This document shows, one piece after another, positions 46,974-57,537 of a DNA stretch of 64,000 nucleotides. The DNA comes from Chelonoidis abingdonii (lineage: Eukaryota; Chordata; Testudines; Testudinidae): NCBI RefSeq assembly GCF_003597395.2, contig NC_133770.1, positions 28,687,496 through 28,751,495 on the forward strand, written 5' to 3'. The translations under genes and the position numbers were made by a program. The notes beneath the pieces are model-generated. The model was not told the origin of the DNA. It was given only the letters and a program-made list of their open reading frames with translations, and did not search any database. Each line of letters starts with the position of its first letter. Within the stretch, counting starts at the first letter, position 1.

Positions 46974-48017
46974 TATATGCCTTTATGTTACGTATTCATT
47001 TATTTTATTGCATAGTCTACTGTATTTCTAAGTGAAAAGTCATTGGCTAAGACTTTCAAAGGAACTTGAATTCCAGTGTCACAGAGGCTTTTTTGGAATT
47101 TTTTCCCCAATATTCATGAACAATTACCTCAGAGGTTTATCTGGTGTACCACACTGTTGTACTATTCTTAGAATACTGTGGAATCCCAGATGCTGTGCTG
47201 CACTAAAGACACACTGTACTAAATGCACATAAATGTCCTATTAATGGCAACCACCATACTTCAGCATCAGTGCCAGTATTACTCCTACTAAGTAATAATA
47301 ATTATTATTTTATTAGTCTCCCTGGTTTCTGAGTAGTTCTTCGATAGCCAGAACATTGCAAATTTAGCTCTGGACTTTCTGAATTCAACTGATTTCTCCT
47401 GTGTTTATATACACTTTTTTCCAAGAAATTCGTAATTAGGCTACTTTTTACGTGGCAAGTCAACTTTTCAGCTTCTTAGTCACTTATATTAACTTTTCTT
47501 ACCATTCTTTTTTTTCTTGATAAATTGTCTTGTTTCACATGTGTGCTTTAAAGGACAAATTATGTAACCTCCTTACACATGTGGAGGCCTCTACAGCAGT
47601 GCAAGTTATGTGGGTTTACTATGGATTAGCAGGATTTGGGGAAGCTGTGCAGGACTGTTTGCCCTGTCATATCATGTAACTCAGCTCCCTTCTGGGGTTC
47701 CTATTGTGATGTCACACATGAGGATTGTGGCAAGATTGAGGTAGGGCTAGGGTCACTTTTGTGCATATCTTCTGGTTATTCTCCATTTCCCCTCCACCAC
47801 TGTGGAATAGGAAGCACTAAGGCCACAAATGTTTAAGTCACGTTGAGGTATATACCTTCCGGTGACTGCTGAATGGTCTCTATTAAATGATTTGATGGTC
47901 TCAATCCAGTTCCTTGTCATCTCAGATTTTCATCAGAAAACCACCCTCACTTCAACTGGGAAGTCAGGTTTAAGTTTCATTGGTTGATATGTGGAATGTT
48001 TACTGTTCTCTATAGCT
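46974..48017. other. No recognised feature
   Basis: No gene, RNA or nameable repeat. A short AAT tract lies near 47293-47310. Confidence 0.5.
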
Positions 48018-48137
48018 TCAATTAAGCAGTGCACGTAAATGTGGACATAAAGTTAAAAATATGCTTAAATGTTTACCTAAAAAGGGAAGGATGTAAGCAC
48101 ATGCTTTGGCGTTTTTCTGAATTAAGGCAGAAGCTAC
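48018..48137 (-). repeat. Partial copy of the AAGCACATGCTTA hairpin repeat
   Basis: CAATTAAGCAGTGCACGTAA and GATGTAAGCACATGCTTTGG, then CGTTTTTCTGAATTAAGGC share the word order of 28495-28625 in inverted form. Diverged copy. Confidence 0.4.
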
Positions 48138-49624
48138 TTTATTCCCCTGAGCTTTCAGCCTGTCAAATATAACAAAAATCTTCCTGAATTCCTTAAACAT
48201 AATGTATAAAAGAAAGAACTGAAGAGACTCAACGGAAGTTCTGGAAACATTGTTTAGCTGCATTCACTAGCAAACTGCAGTTGGGGAGCACAAACCAAGC
48301 TTAGATTCTAAACTAGTTTTATTTATGTGGTTGCAACACTTTTCATTATAGATCTGAATACAAAAAATAAGAGCAATACAAATAATATGCATGCATGTAA
48401 AGGCTTTGTAAAAGATTGTTTCTTTAACAGGAGAGGACCTCTTAACTTGAATTAACAAAGGAATATTCTCCTGATTTGTCAGTGTCAATGGAAATCTGAG
48501 GGAGAAAGGATATTTTAAAAATAATAGAGAAATGGTGTGTTTAGAAATCAGAGATACTGTATCCAGAAAAAAGAAAACCAGGACACAGGTGTGGTAGAAA
48601 AGGACAATGTCTTAAAAAAGTCTTGCACCACCCATGCACTATGGTCCTGACTGGGAGCCCTTACTCACACTGATTACTTGAATTACTTGGCCCTTACTTA
48701 AGTATTCCTTCAGGGTGACAATGGGACTATGTGAATAAATAAGTGCTTACACAATCTGAATATCCACCACGTTACTGTGAATGTACAGTCTGTACATGAT
48801 CAATTTCTGATTAATCCATAATTATGGCAAACCTTCTGTGTAAGGTTTATAGGGATATCTTCTTGAAAGCAGAGTAAACACTGAATCTTTTGACTGAATG
48901 CTTCTAAATGCCATGTAATTACTGATACTTCCCTTGTGTGCTTTATTGGCTCCAGTTGAATAAAGGTGTGTTAAGTGACTTGTTTAGATTAGAAAATGAT
49001 TATGTGATGTAACAGGCAGCAAAGGCAGTTCTTGGCCACCTTGAGAAAACCACACACCTGTTTCAAAACAAAGTGAAGAGACAGGTGGAAGAACAGATTT
49101 ACTAGACTAAGTGGGTGGGATTTTAAGCAAAGCTTGCTTATATTAAAAAGAAAATGATAAAGACTAAAAGAGGTGATTTAATCCTGCAGAAAATTAGCTT
49201 TCCTGTCTTTGATATTTTCTTCTTTAAGAGAAGATGTCAATAAGAACAAAAAACCATAAAACCTCGTTATGTTATAGAGGTTGAAAGAGATGATAGAAAT
49301 GTTTAATTAAATGCCAGCCAGGTAAGCTGAAACTTTTTTAATTCATGAGCTTTGCTTCTCTTCCAAAATTATCATTATCAGAGGTATAGCGCCGATTTTG
49401 TATTCTTTCCTACTTAGAAGTGGTGAATCACATCTAGGTCAGAGAATGCATTCGCTAGCAGTCTGGGCAAATGATAAACTTAACTTCCGCCCAAAACACC
49501 TTTTTTATTGAGATCTGGACCATGTTCACTTTATGCAGATATTGCACTTGAAAATTGCTTTTGGGCAGAGGATAAAAATAAGTGTACAATCTCCTTCTGA
49601 TGGAACAACATTAACAAAGGTTTA
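48138..49624. other. No recognised feature
   Basis: AT-rich DNA, no gene or nameable repeat. Confidence 0.5.
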
Positions 49625-49700
49625 AGGCCTGATTGTATTCCCGTTAAATCAGTGAGAACTCTCATTGACTTCAGTGGGAGCAGGACCTGGCCCTTAATTA
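49625..49700. repeat. Dispersed hairpin-repeat fragment
   Basis: GGCCTGATTGTATTCCCGTT and AACTCTCATTGACTTCAGTG, then GGAGCAGGACCTGGCCCTTA follow the amniote 'GGGCCTGATCCTG...ACTCCCATTGACTTCAATGGGAGCAGGATCAGGCCC' palindrome. Confidence 0.65.
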
Positions 49701-51269
49701 CAACAATTTTAAATCACACCTTAAGGAGACTAGTTATTAAAGTAATTCCATTTGGTGGAATTTAAATTTGAAAGAATCAGATTTTTTCTAATAATCAGAT
49801 TAAGCAAAAACAGATCACGCTGTCCTCCTAAACAATCTGGAGATATGTCCAAAGCCCAACAACCCCATTCAAAGCATTAGTGCATTCTGAAATGCCATCT
49901 TTTTCAAATCTCCGCTTCACCTAGCTGAGTTTCAGAGCACTCCATTGATAGCCCTTCTCAGTGGGCAACAGCTGGATCTGTTGTCCATTCAAGTAATGTG
50001 ACTTTGATTGAGGGGGAGAGAAGGCATTGGATATATGATTAAATTATGTAATGCATACTCAGCTACCATACTGATTGGGCCTAGGGTAAAAATATTCCCC
50101 CAAGCCAGTGATCACAACTCAGGGTGCACAGTGAAGTTACCTCAGTTTCATAGCCAGCAGTACATGAGGGAGTGATGTGATCAGCATTGTGTCTGGATGC
50201 CTTTACCTGATGAATCAGGTACCCATTTTGTAACTGGGTGAAATAGCAGTGTCCTGTCAATGTAAGACCAAGCAAGACTCAAACTTAAAACCTTCAGAGT
50301 TTTATTAGATGCCTGAACCACACAGCTACCTAGTTGTAGTACTGAGGGTACCTGGGATAAAGGATAATTATGGGACCAGCATGGCTACAATGCCACTGAA
50401 TGTAATAAATGATGAGTAATTCATAAATAATATGTTTGTTTGAAACTATTCCAGACAAATCTGAGCAAAATGTGATAACCTAATTAACTGTTTAGTTCCA
50501 CTCGTGTTTTCTCCTGCAGCCATACCACTTTACACTGTTCTTACAAGCTAAGCAAAGTAGAGCCTGTTCACTATGTGGATGACAGAATTTTACAGAACAA
50601 CTCGTTTACTCTCCAGATTATGAGCATCCATGTCCTGCATGCAGGAAATGGCATATGTGGTAAAAGAGGGGTATTCCTCCTCCTTAGAAGGCACTGAACC
50701 AATGTCCTGTCATTTTCTTAGCAAGCACTGAACTGTTGGAAGTGCCATCTTTGGGATTAGTCATATAGTCTGTGTCTTTACCATGACTCTTCATCAAAGA
50801 TGTCATAGCATTCATTGCAAGCATAGGGGTGTTAATTAATCCTGATTACCTGTATTCTGGCCAAATTCTAGCACAGGTGTTTAAATTCTGATTTCAATGG
50901 GATATTTTTCACCTCCTGGCTTAAAACCCTTTTGTAGTATTGCAGTACTATTAAGAGTTAATAATTGTTGTAATTCACCTAGGTATTTGGTGCTTCTGTG
51001 GTGGATGAAGTGATTTATAGGGTCTGATTCACGACTGAATTTGTATTGTCACACAAAAATATTTTAAATAAGATTAGGTGCTTTTATACATAAAGATGAT
51101 CCAGAGTGGTGATAGGAAATATTAACAAAGCTAAATGAAATACAGCAACATTTTTGGAAGGGGTATAAACCCTCATGCTTCAAAGTATAAACCAATCCTT
51201 AACTACTGAGAGTTCAATTCTCTCTTAACAGGCTATTCTAGGGAAGATGGTAGTGTTGCCTAGTGGGAT
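49701..51269. other. Mostly unique DNA
   Basis: No gene is seen. A tRNA-like cassette is described separately at 50270-50335. The remainder shows no repeat that I can name. Confidence 0.45.
50270..50335 (-). ncRNA. tRNA-like sequence (SINE-type)
   Basis: On the minus strand TAGCTGTGTGG (plus 50318-50328) resembles an A box and GTTTGAGTC (plus 50276-50284) a B box, about 43 bases apart. A full cloverleaf is not evident. Probably a decayed tRNA-derived SINE head. Confidence 0.35.
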
Positions 51270-51274
51270 TTCAG

Positions 51275-51425
51275 CTCTGCCACTGATCTGCTGGCTCAGA
51301 CAAACCACTTCCCTTAGTTTAACTATGTGTAAAAGCGGGATAATGGTACTTTCCTCCTCTGTAAAACACTTTGGGAACTGCTGATGAAAAGCACTATGTA
51401 AGAGCTACTCATTATTATTATTACT
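51275..51425 (-). repeat. MIR-like SINE fragment
   Basis: CACTTCCCTTAGTTTAACTA, then TGTGTAAAAGCGGGATAATG, a GTACTTTCCTCCTCTGTAAA block and AGCACTATGTAAGAGCTACT, then CATTATTATTATTAC match the reverse complement of MIR, with the AATAAT-type tail at the 3' side. Confidence 0.7.
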
Positions 51426-51439
51426 TTCTGTCTCCTCTA

Positions 51440-51520
51440 TGTCTTCTGGTGCTGGTCAAACAGAGGATACTGGTCTAGATGGACAATTACTCTGATACAC
51501 TCTCGAAGTTCCTAAGTTGC
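51440..51520 (+). mobile_element. CR1 LINE 3' end fragment
   Basis: GTGCTGGTCAAACAGAGGAT, then ACTGGTCTAGATGGACAATT and ACTCTGATAC..AGTTCCTAAG match the same subfamily as 2829-3012 in opposite orientation. Diverged. Confidence 0.6.
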
Positions 51521-53109
51521 ACTTTTCAACATGCTATATGCCTTCTTTAATTATTGAAAATGAAATTAAGCAACCCACAAGGAAAACTGGCTAGAATTCC
51601 CTAACACATGTTTTAAAAGCTAAAGAATAACCAATGATAAGATAGTTTATTTATAAGAATTAGGGAAGTTTCATTAAAAAATCCTTCCCAACCAGCTCTT
51701 AATGAGTCAATAAAAATACACCTTATGATAGGTTTAAAGTCACAACATGTACAATATTCTTTATATAGAAACATTCCGTATCATAAATGTACATGACATT
51801 GTTCTATATGCATTAACGACAGTGCACTGTGTCTCAGGAAAGGAAAGTAGAGTCTGATTGCCAAGAAAATAGTTATCATAAAGAATAAGAATTAGTACAG
51901 TCAACTGAAATAGTTTTCCATTGGCATTTGCTCCTGAGTTTTCTCAGCTTGTCAATTTACGGTAGCTGCAAAAGCTGTTCAGTGAAAACATTGATAAATA
52001 GTTTATAGCAGACCTGCTTCTTGTGCCTCCATGAAGCACTCGATGACACACACTGCTGTCTGAGATGAAAAAATAATTAAATAGTTAAATGCTTATCTGG
52101 AAAACTGAAGGATGCAACTTAAGGTAAAATGATCATTTTATATTGAATGTCTCTCTCAGATTTAAAGGGCCAGCTACCAGGAGTGTGCTGTAAAAAGTGT
52201 GTATATAAAAAGATAAAATTAAAGAGGAGAGTTCAATAATAAGAAGACAATCGAGAGCAGATAATTCTCAGGGATGGTTGCCAAAATTTTCATGTTTCCA
52301 AGGGGTAGGAATCTGTCTGAGGCTTTAAAACTGGAGTCTCATGTGTTATGTATTTACACTAGTTATCTGTTTTGGTTGTTATGATGTTGATATTATTGAT
52401 ATCCCATTCCTTTTTCACATTGATTCTCTCCTCTGCTGTAGATTAACCACTGCACAATCCCAGTGCCCATTATTTAAGGGAGCTGTTGATATGTTTTTTC
52501 CTTAGTAACTTCCCTTTTAAAATTTATGGGACATACCAACTTAGTGCAACTTCATTAAAGTTACTGGAATTACACCAGGGGCAAATCTGATCCATGATGT
52601 AAACCTCAGATAAAGAGCCTTTCATGAATTAGTGGTGGTCTGCAAAAACCAGTTTTCTAGACATTGCGTTAGTAGATCATGCAGTGCACTTTAACAAGGA
52701 GGTTGGTAAAACTGGTATATACAGCAGGCCACTTTTTCTTCTCACTATGTAAAAGGGATGTTTTCAAGTCCAAAAGGAGCAAAACATGAGGGAAAAGAGA
52801 TGTCATTTATGGTCACAAATGTCAAAAAGGTACAGAATAGTCTTTAAAGTCGTGGATGGATTCCTTTGAGCAACATGACTTTACACTACAAGCACTTTAA
52901 TCAGCAGGTATCCTAGAAGCACTACGCCATCATAATAAGAGTGGTCATTTTTATGCAGATTAAAATACTTTAAAATATTTTATCTTACGTATTAGGACAG
53001 GCCTCCATTTTTTTTCAGGACAGCCAGAACACGTTTATGTCACTTAATCCTTTTTTGGCAATGAAAGGAAACTCCCTCCCTCACAATTTTTGCTGGAGGT
53101 TTTCTATGT
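51521..53109. other. No recognised feature
   Basis: AT-rich DNA. At 52545-52600 GTTACTGGAATTACACCAGG, then GGCAAATCTGATCC recalls one arm of the hairpin repeats. No open frame over 60 codons. Confidence 0.45.
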
Positions 53110-53400
53110 TCATCTTACATAATTAGCTGCTTGAAAATTTTCCGAGAAACTTTTATTTGATGGAAAATGGCTTTTTTGCCAAAGCAGAAAATGTCTATTT
53201 TCGATTAATTTGGGGCAGCAGGGAAGGGGACATAATAAAACAAATGTGAAAATGAGAAAGTCTTCAAAGTTTTGGGCTATTTTCAGTTTTTGAAAAAAGC
53301 CTGAAAACACATACTGCAGACAATTTTGGATGCACATGAATTCTTTTTTATCAATTTTAGTCAAAAAAAAATTGAAGGGAAATTTTTTTCCCAACCAGTG
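53110..53400. repeat. A/T-tract-rich self-complementary repeat
   Basis: GAAAATTTTCCGAGAAACTT, GAAAATGTCTATTTTCGATT and AATTTTTTTCCCAACCAGTG contain multiple inverted GAAAA/TTTTC pairs. The block resembles 21540-21790. The overlapping 94- and 91-codon frames are low-complexity. Confidence 0.35.
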
Positions 53401-53639
53401 CTAAAAAAGAGTCGTGCTGGCTCAGTGGTTGGCACAAAGAAAGACAAGATGCCAGTGTCAGTCCATTCCTGCTTTCTTGTTACTTATAAAATAAATCAAA
53501 AAACTAATATAAAACAATCACAATATACTATCTTGGCAAAAATGTATTCCTCTTCCATTTTTCAGTATATTGTCATTGTCATAAGCTGCCTATATATTTA
53601 AGGAAAATAATACAATTACTAGTTTTATATTGTAAAATA

Positions 53640-53740
53640 CAAGTTTACTTTGTATGGTGTCTTTCATGCAAACCATAACCCAAAGCGCATTACAGAGTTA
53701 CAGTTACAATCAGAGTTAAATAGCAAGTAATAGTGACAGC
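53640..53740 (+). repeat. MIR-like / ancient SINE fragment
   Basis: GTATGGTGTCTTTCATGCAA and ACCCAAAGCGCATTACAGAG match the 'ATAGTGCCTTTCATCC.....CCCAAAGCGCTTTACA' pattern of the fragments at 6110 and 20816. Confidence 0.5.
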
Positions 53741-54765
53741 CATAGGCACAGGCAAGAGAGAAAAGATTCTTTCCCAATTTGCTTTCATTATGAAAGCTCT
53801 CCAGTGGGTTTTCTTAGCTAGAAACAAACATTAACATTAATTAATTAATTAAAAATATGGCTCTTAGAGAGCTATCCGTAATTTGCCCTGAAATCTGTGC
53901 AAGGAGGATACAATGTAAAAATAGAGACTAACTCAAAAATGTAAATATTCTTGGAAAAATATTTCTAAAAACTGTTAGAAAAACTCAAGGTCCTGCCAAG
54001 TGATTTATTATTTAATGATTTTGTGCTTTAATGCACAACCTCTCTCTTCTTTGGTGCTGGCACTTTGAGTCCTTCTTAGATGTTGGGCTCAAAATGAAGC
54101 TTCTATAACTTTCTGGATCTTTGTCATGTTGGCATGTTGGTCATTCTCCTGCAGTGATGAGGAGGTGTCTGGAAAGAAGCTGTTCCAAGGGGATGTGGAA
54201 AAATTGAAACCTGACCTGGCCAAGGATTTCTGTGAAAAAAGGAATGAGCTGCTTTCTCGCTCAGGAGCCAAATGCTGGCTGGTAGAAACTGCGGAGGGAA
54301 CCTGAAAATGCTTCAATCCAATCTGTCCCAGCAGATGTCACTGAAAGGCAATGGTGTTTATAGGTAGGCCAAATCAGAAACAAGCAGGTATTTTAAGATA
54401 CATAAATGTGGAAAAGATTAGCTTATCCCAATGACCATAATAATGTTGTGCCACTGAAGCATTTTTTTAGCTCCTTTGTAGGGCTTTGCTTTGGGTCCAG
54501 GTCTAAATACGCTGGGAAATAGGAGGTTATTTCGAAAATTTAAGAAAATACGTATTCTACAGGAAATTGTTCTGGGACCAGGAACCAAGACACTAGTTAA
54601 ATACCACAATTAGGGAATTCTAGTGGATACACAGAAATTTAAAAGAGACTGAGAAACGTATACATCTCCACAGAGTGTATCTACTTTTCACATGCAGTTG
54701 CATCATTCCTAAATATTACAAGTACTGAAAAACTTCACCACCACAAAAAGAGTTAATTAGACAAA
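53741..54765. other. No recognised feature
   Basis: No gene or nameable repeat. A minus-strand 75-codon frame (54089-54316) is Ser-rich but unrecognised. Confidence 0.45.
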
Positions 54766-54835
54766 AGCTTATGCTCAAATAAATTTGTTAGTCTCTAAGG
54801 TGCCACAAGTACTCCTGTTCTTTTTGTACAAAAGT
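54766..54835 (+). mobile_element. Penelope-like tail fragment, truncated at both ends
   Basis: AAAAGCTTATGCTCAAATAA, then ATTTGTTAGTCTCTAAGGTG and CCACAAGTACTCCTGTTCTT is the forward version of the tail family at 2145-2347. The terminal CTAACACGGCTAC portion is absent. ACAAAAG occurs close to both edges and may be a target duplication. Confidence 0.65.
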
Positions 54836-55262
54836 GTGACAGTCCCATTCACAGTCCAGTCATATAGATATTGTAAGTCCAGTGTCAGCAGTCCCAGTAA
54901 CGTTTCTGATTTTTATACTATTAAAAAAAACAACAACAGATGGTGGCTAAGGAAATAAAAAGAAGTCATTTGGGGGAGACAGGTGATGCCCTAGGCGAGA
55001 TTTTTAAACTAGTGCCCCCATACCTGTCTTGCTCTTAGCAACACAAACATAAGCTTACAGTATTGGAAAACTTGCCACATGCATGTTATTAAAACCAGTT
55101 TAACTTAATTAAGCACCACTGGTAAGGATGACTCAGCACTTAAAGAATGTAGCACTAGGAGAAAAAGTGTTTGATGTTGACGAAGTTGATGCAAATAAGA
55201 TCATTTTTTTAAATTTGTCAATATTTTATTGGAAAATTTATGTGAGAGTTATTGAACAGGCA

Positions 55263-55500
55263 TTAGTTTTAATAAAGGCAAAACTTATACTGGCTTTTTT
55301 GGCTGCAAAATATCAGTAACTAGTTCGTCATTCATATGACAAAGACAAAGGGATGTCTTGTTCGATTGCAAGAATAGCAAGACAGTCAAGCACTTCATTG
55401 TTAGATCGGAGATAGTTTTTAATGAGGCTTGAGTTTTGAAAACTCCGTCTCCTGATGCTACTGTTACAGGATTGTCAGTTATATGAGCGACAATGTACAC
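55263..55500 (-). pseudogene. hAT transposase C-terminal dimerisation domain relic
   Basis: On the minus strand the open frame reads VYIVAHITDNPVTVASGD. The adjacent frames read EFSKLK and then SLIKNYLRSNNEVLDCLAIL, followed by AIEQDI and, after two stops, YFAAKKA. This is the hATC signature 'L...P.TVASGERSFSKLKLIKNYLRS.M...RL..LA.L.IE.DI......FA..KA', which mediates transposase dimerisation. Three frames are needed and two stops interrupt the end, so the copy is dead. The upstream catalytic part is not recognisable in 55500-55640, and from 55650 another element intervenes. It resembles hAT transposases related to ZMYM-type proteins. Confidence 0.75.
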
Positions 55501-55649
55501 TTAGATATATGTCAACAGTTTGCTGCTTATGACAGGATTGTACATGTGACATCAATTCTGCATGTGGGCAACAGATTCAACTATCTTCATACAGTTCAGT
55601 CCATTTGAAAATCAAAGAATGATCACTGGGCTTCAGGAGGCTCTCTAGT

Positions 55650-56177
55650 CAGGGGTCCCAACGCGGTGCCCGCAGATGCCCCCGGTGCCCACAGGGCCTC
55701 TCAGTGCACCCACTACTCGCCGGAGGACAAAGCATCTGCCGAATGCTGCCAAATTCGCATGCATTTCGGCGGATGCTTGTCTGCCCACCACGGTCCTTCA
55801 TCGGTGCCCGGCCAGATGAAAGGTTGGGCCGGACCACGCTCTACGGTGCTTTGCACTTTTGGTCATTAGGTTGACTCTTTGTTTCCTATTTCGTTGAATT
55901 GAGTTCCACTCAGCCTGCTGGCGCAGGTGAGTGAATGGAACCCCAGGCCGACAGTGGGTTGAGTGGGCTCAGCCGGGGCCTCAGCCGCTCGCCTCTCAGC
56001 CGCTGCCAGCCTAGGGTTCCCTTGAGGTCCCCAGGCCAGCAAGATGGTGCTGATGGTGGCCAGCGGCCGGACCCTGGTGGATGGCGGTCTAGCTGCTTCA
56101 GCTCACAAGCTGCGGGTGCCATCAAAAACAGCATCGCCGTGCCACCTTGGCATGTGTGCCGTAGGTTGCGACCCCTG
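55650..56177. mobile_element. hAT MITE, GC-rich
   Basis: The left end CAGGGGTCCCAACGCGGTGC at 55650 and the right end GTAGGTTGCGACCCCTG at 56161-56177 are inverted over about 14 bases with one mismatch (CAGGGGTC[C/G]CAAC). The flanks TCTCTAGT and CTCTATAC are similar but not identical, so the 8-base duplication has decayed or shifted. The interior is GC- and CpG-rich with chance frames on both strands. No transposase. It might be two abutting copies joined near 55860-55925. Confidence 0.7.
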
Positions 56178-56769
56178 CTCTATACAAACGAGTAAGGAGA
56201 TGAGCATGTTACAAGTTGTGAGGGCTCTTTAGCAGATAACAGGTCTATAGGAAAGTCAGTCAAGCATTTTTGTTTCTCTGATGAAAACTGGCCCACTCCT
56301 TTCCCCCATACCAAACTGTCACAAATATTTCAACAACTATTTTCTGTTTTTGGCTAAGATATGATTTTTTGTGAAAAAAAATATTGAAATTGGATTTAGG
56401 ATGTTACGCAAGCATTTTTGGCAAAACAAAGTTGTTAAATGACAGCGGTTTTTAAATGGCAACACAGTCTGCTTGCATCTTGGGCTCACCCCCCAGCCTG
56501 CTGGCTCAACAGCTTCAGTGGAGGAGAGATAGGGGGAAAAACTGCAGGACCCCAAAAATCACTCTTGGGTGCAGAGGCAACAGCAGCAGTAAACCCTCGG
56601 TCTGATCGCATGCCAATGGGCACCTGCCAGCCCACAGACGAGGGGACGTTAGCACAGCATCTGATCTCAGGATGGGGCACCCATGGAGCACACGCAGCTC
56701 ATCCTGCCCTCTGCAGCTCCCGCTGATAAGATGATCCACTCCAGCCCAGGGAGACATGCGCTCCCCAGC
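56178..56769. other. No recognised feature
   Basis: AT-rich up to about 56460, then GC-rich with chance frames on both strands (up to 95 codons). No domain is seen. Confidence 0.4.
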
Positions 56770-57030
56770 TAGGGTGACCAGATCCAGATGTCCTGATTTT
56801 ATAGGACCAGTCCTGATATTTGGGGCTTTGTCTTATATAGGCACCAATTACCCCTATCTAGGGTGACCAGACAGCAAGTGTGAAAAATCAGGACAGAGGT
56901 GGGAGGCAATAGGAGCCTATATAAGAAAAAAGACCCAAAAATTGGGACTAGTCCTATAAAAGTGGGACATCTGCTCACCCTACCCCAACCCCCGTCCTGA
57001 TTTTTCGCATATGCTATCTGGCTATCCCCA
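56770..57030. mobile_element. MITE interrupted by a second MITE of the same family
   Basis: The outer copy runs TAGGGTGACCAGAT..TCCTGATTTTATAGGACC..CTTATATAGGCACC to 56858 and resumes at about 56983 with CCCCCGTCCTGATTTTTCGC and GCTATCTGGCTATCC. The inner copy, in the opposite orientation, occupies 56859-56982 with ends TAGGGTGACCAGA and TCTGCTCACCCTA. Each copy is itself partly palindromic. The word CCCC is present on both sides of the insertion. This family (GGGTGACCAGA ends, TATATAAG core) is common in turtle genomes as I recall. Confidence 0.75.
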
Positions 57031-57537
57031 GCCCAGCCCTGTGTGACCATTTCAATCCTGGCTGCCTGCTGAGGAAGTGAGTTACTTTCACTTTCATTCC
57101 TTAGCAGACAGCCAGCCAGCCTCCCCTCCCCACCAACACCTCACCAACCCAGCCCTGATGGGGGGGAGAAGAGAGGAGTGCTCCGTGCGGGTGAGGGAGA
57201 AAAAGGGGGGGGGGTGCTCTGTGGGCCACAGGGGAGAAGAATGGACATTATTGGTGACAACAAAGGATACCACCAGAGCCGCCGAGCCTGCCTCACCTCG
57301 TGCCACGGGAAACAGTCAAACTCATAGGTGATTTCCTTCCCCACCCCTTCCCAGAGACACCAGCAGCCAATCCCCTCCCTCAGACTGTGCTGCATTCGGC
57401 TCTCTCTAGGACTCAGCAGCCCTGTTCTCTCATGCTCCACTGCTTCCCATCTGTTCAGGCTATCGCAGAGCGGTGCCCGCAGACCTAGTGGTGCCCTAGG
57501 CGGCTGCCTATTCTGCCTATGGCTAAGCGCGGCCCTG
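57031..57537 (-). mobile_element. GC-rich sequence, possible 5' end of a hAT element
   Basis: Read on the minus strand from 57537 the sequence begins CAGGGCCGCGCTTAGCCATA and soon contains GCCGCCTAGGGCACC, a typical hAT start in turtles by recall. The hAT dimerisation relic at 55263-55500 lies downstream on the same strand. Overlapping frames up to 139 codons are composition artefacts. No 8-base duplication was confirmed. Confidence 0.35.

Noticed and set aside
54089..54316. 75-codon Ser-rich minus-strand frame as an exon
   Set aside because: No domain, and no convincing splice sites or conservation evidence available.
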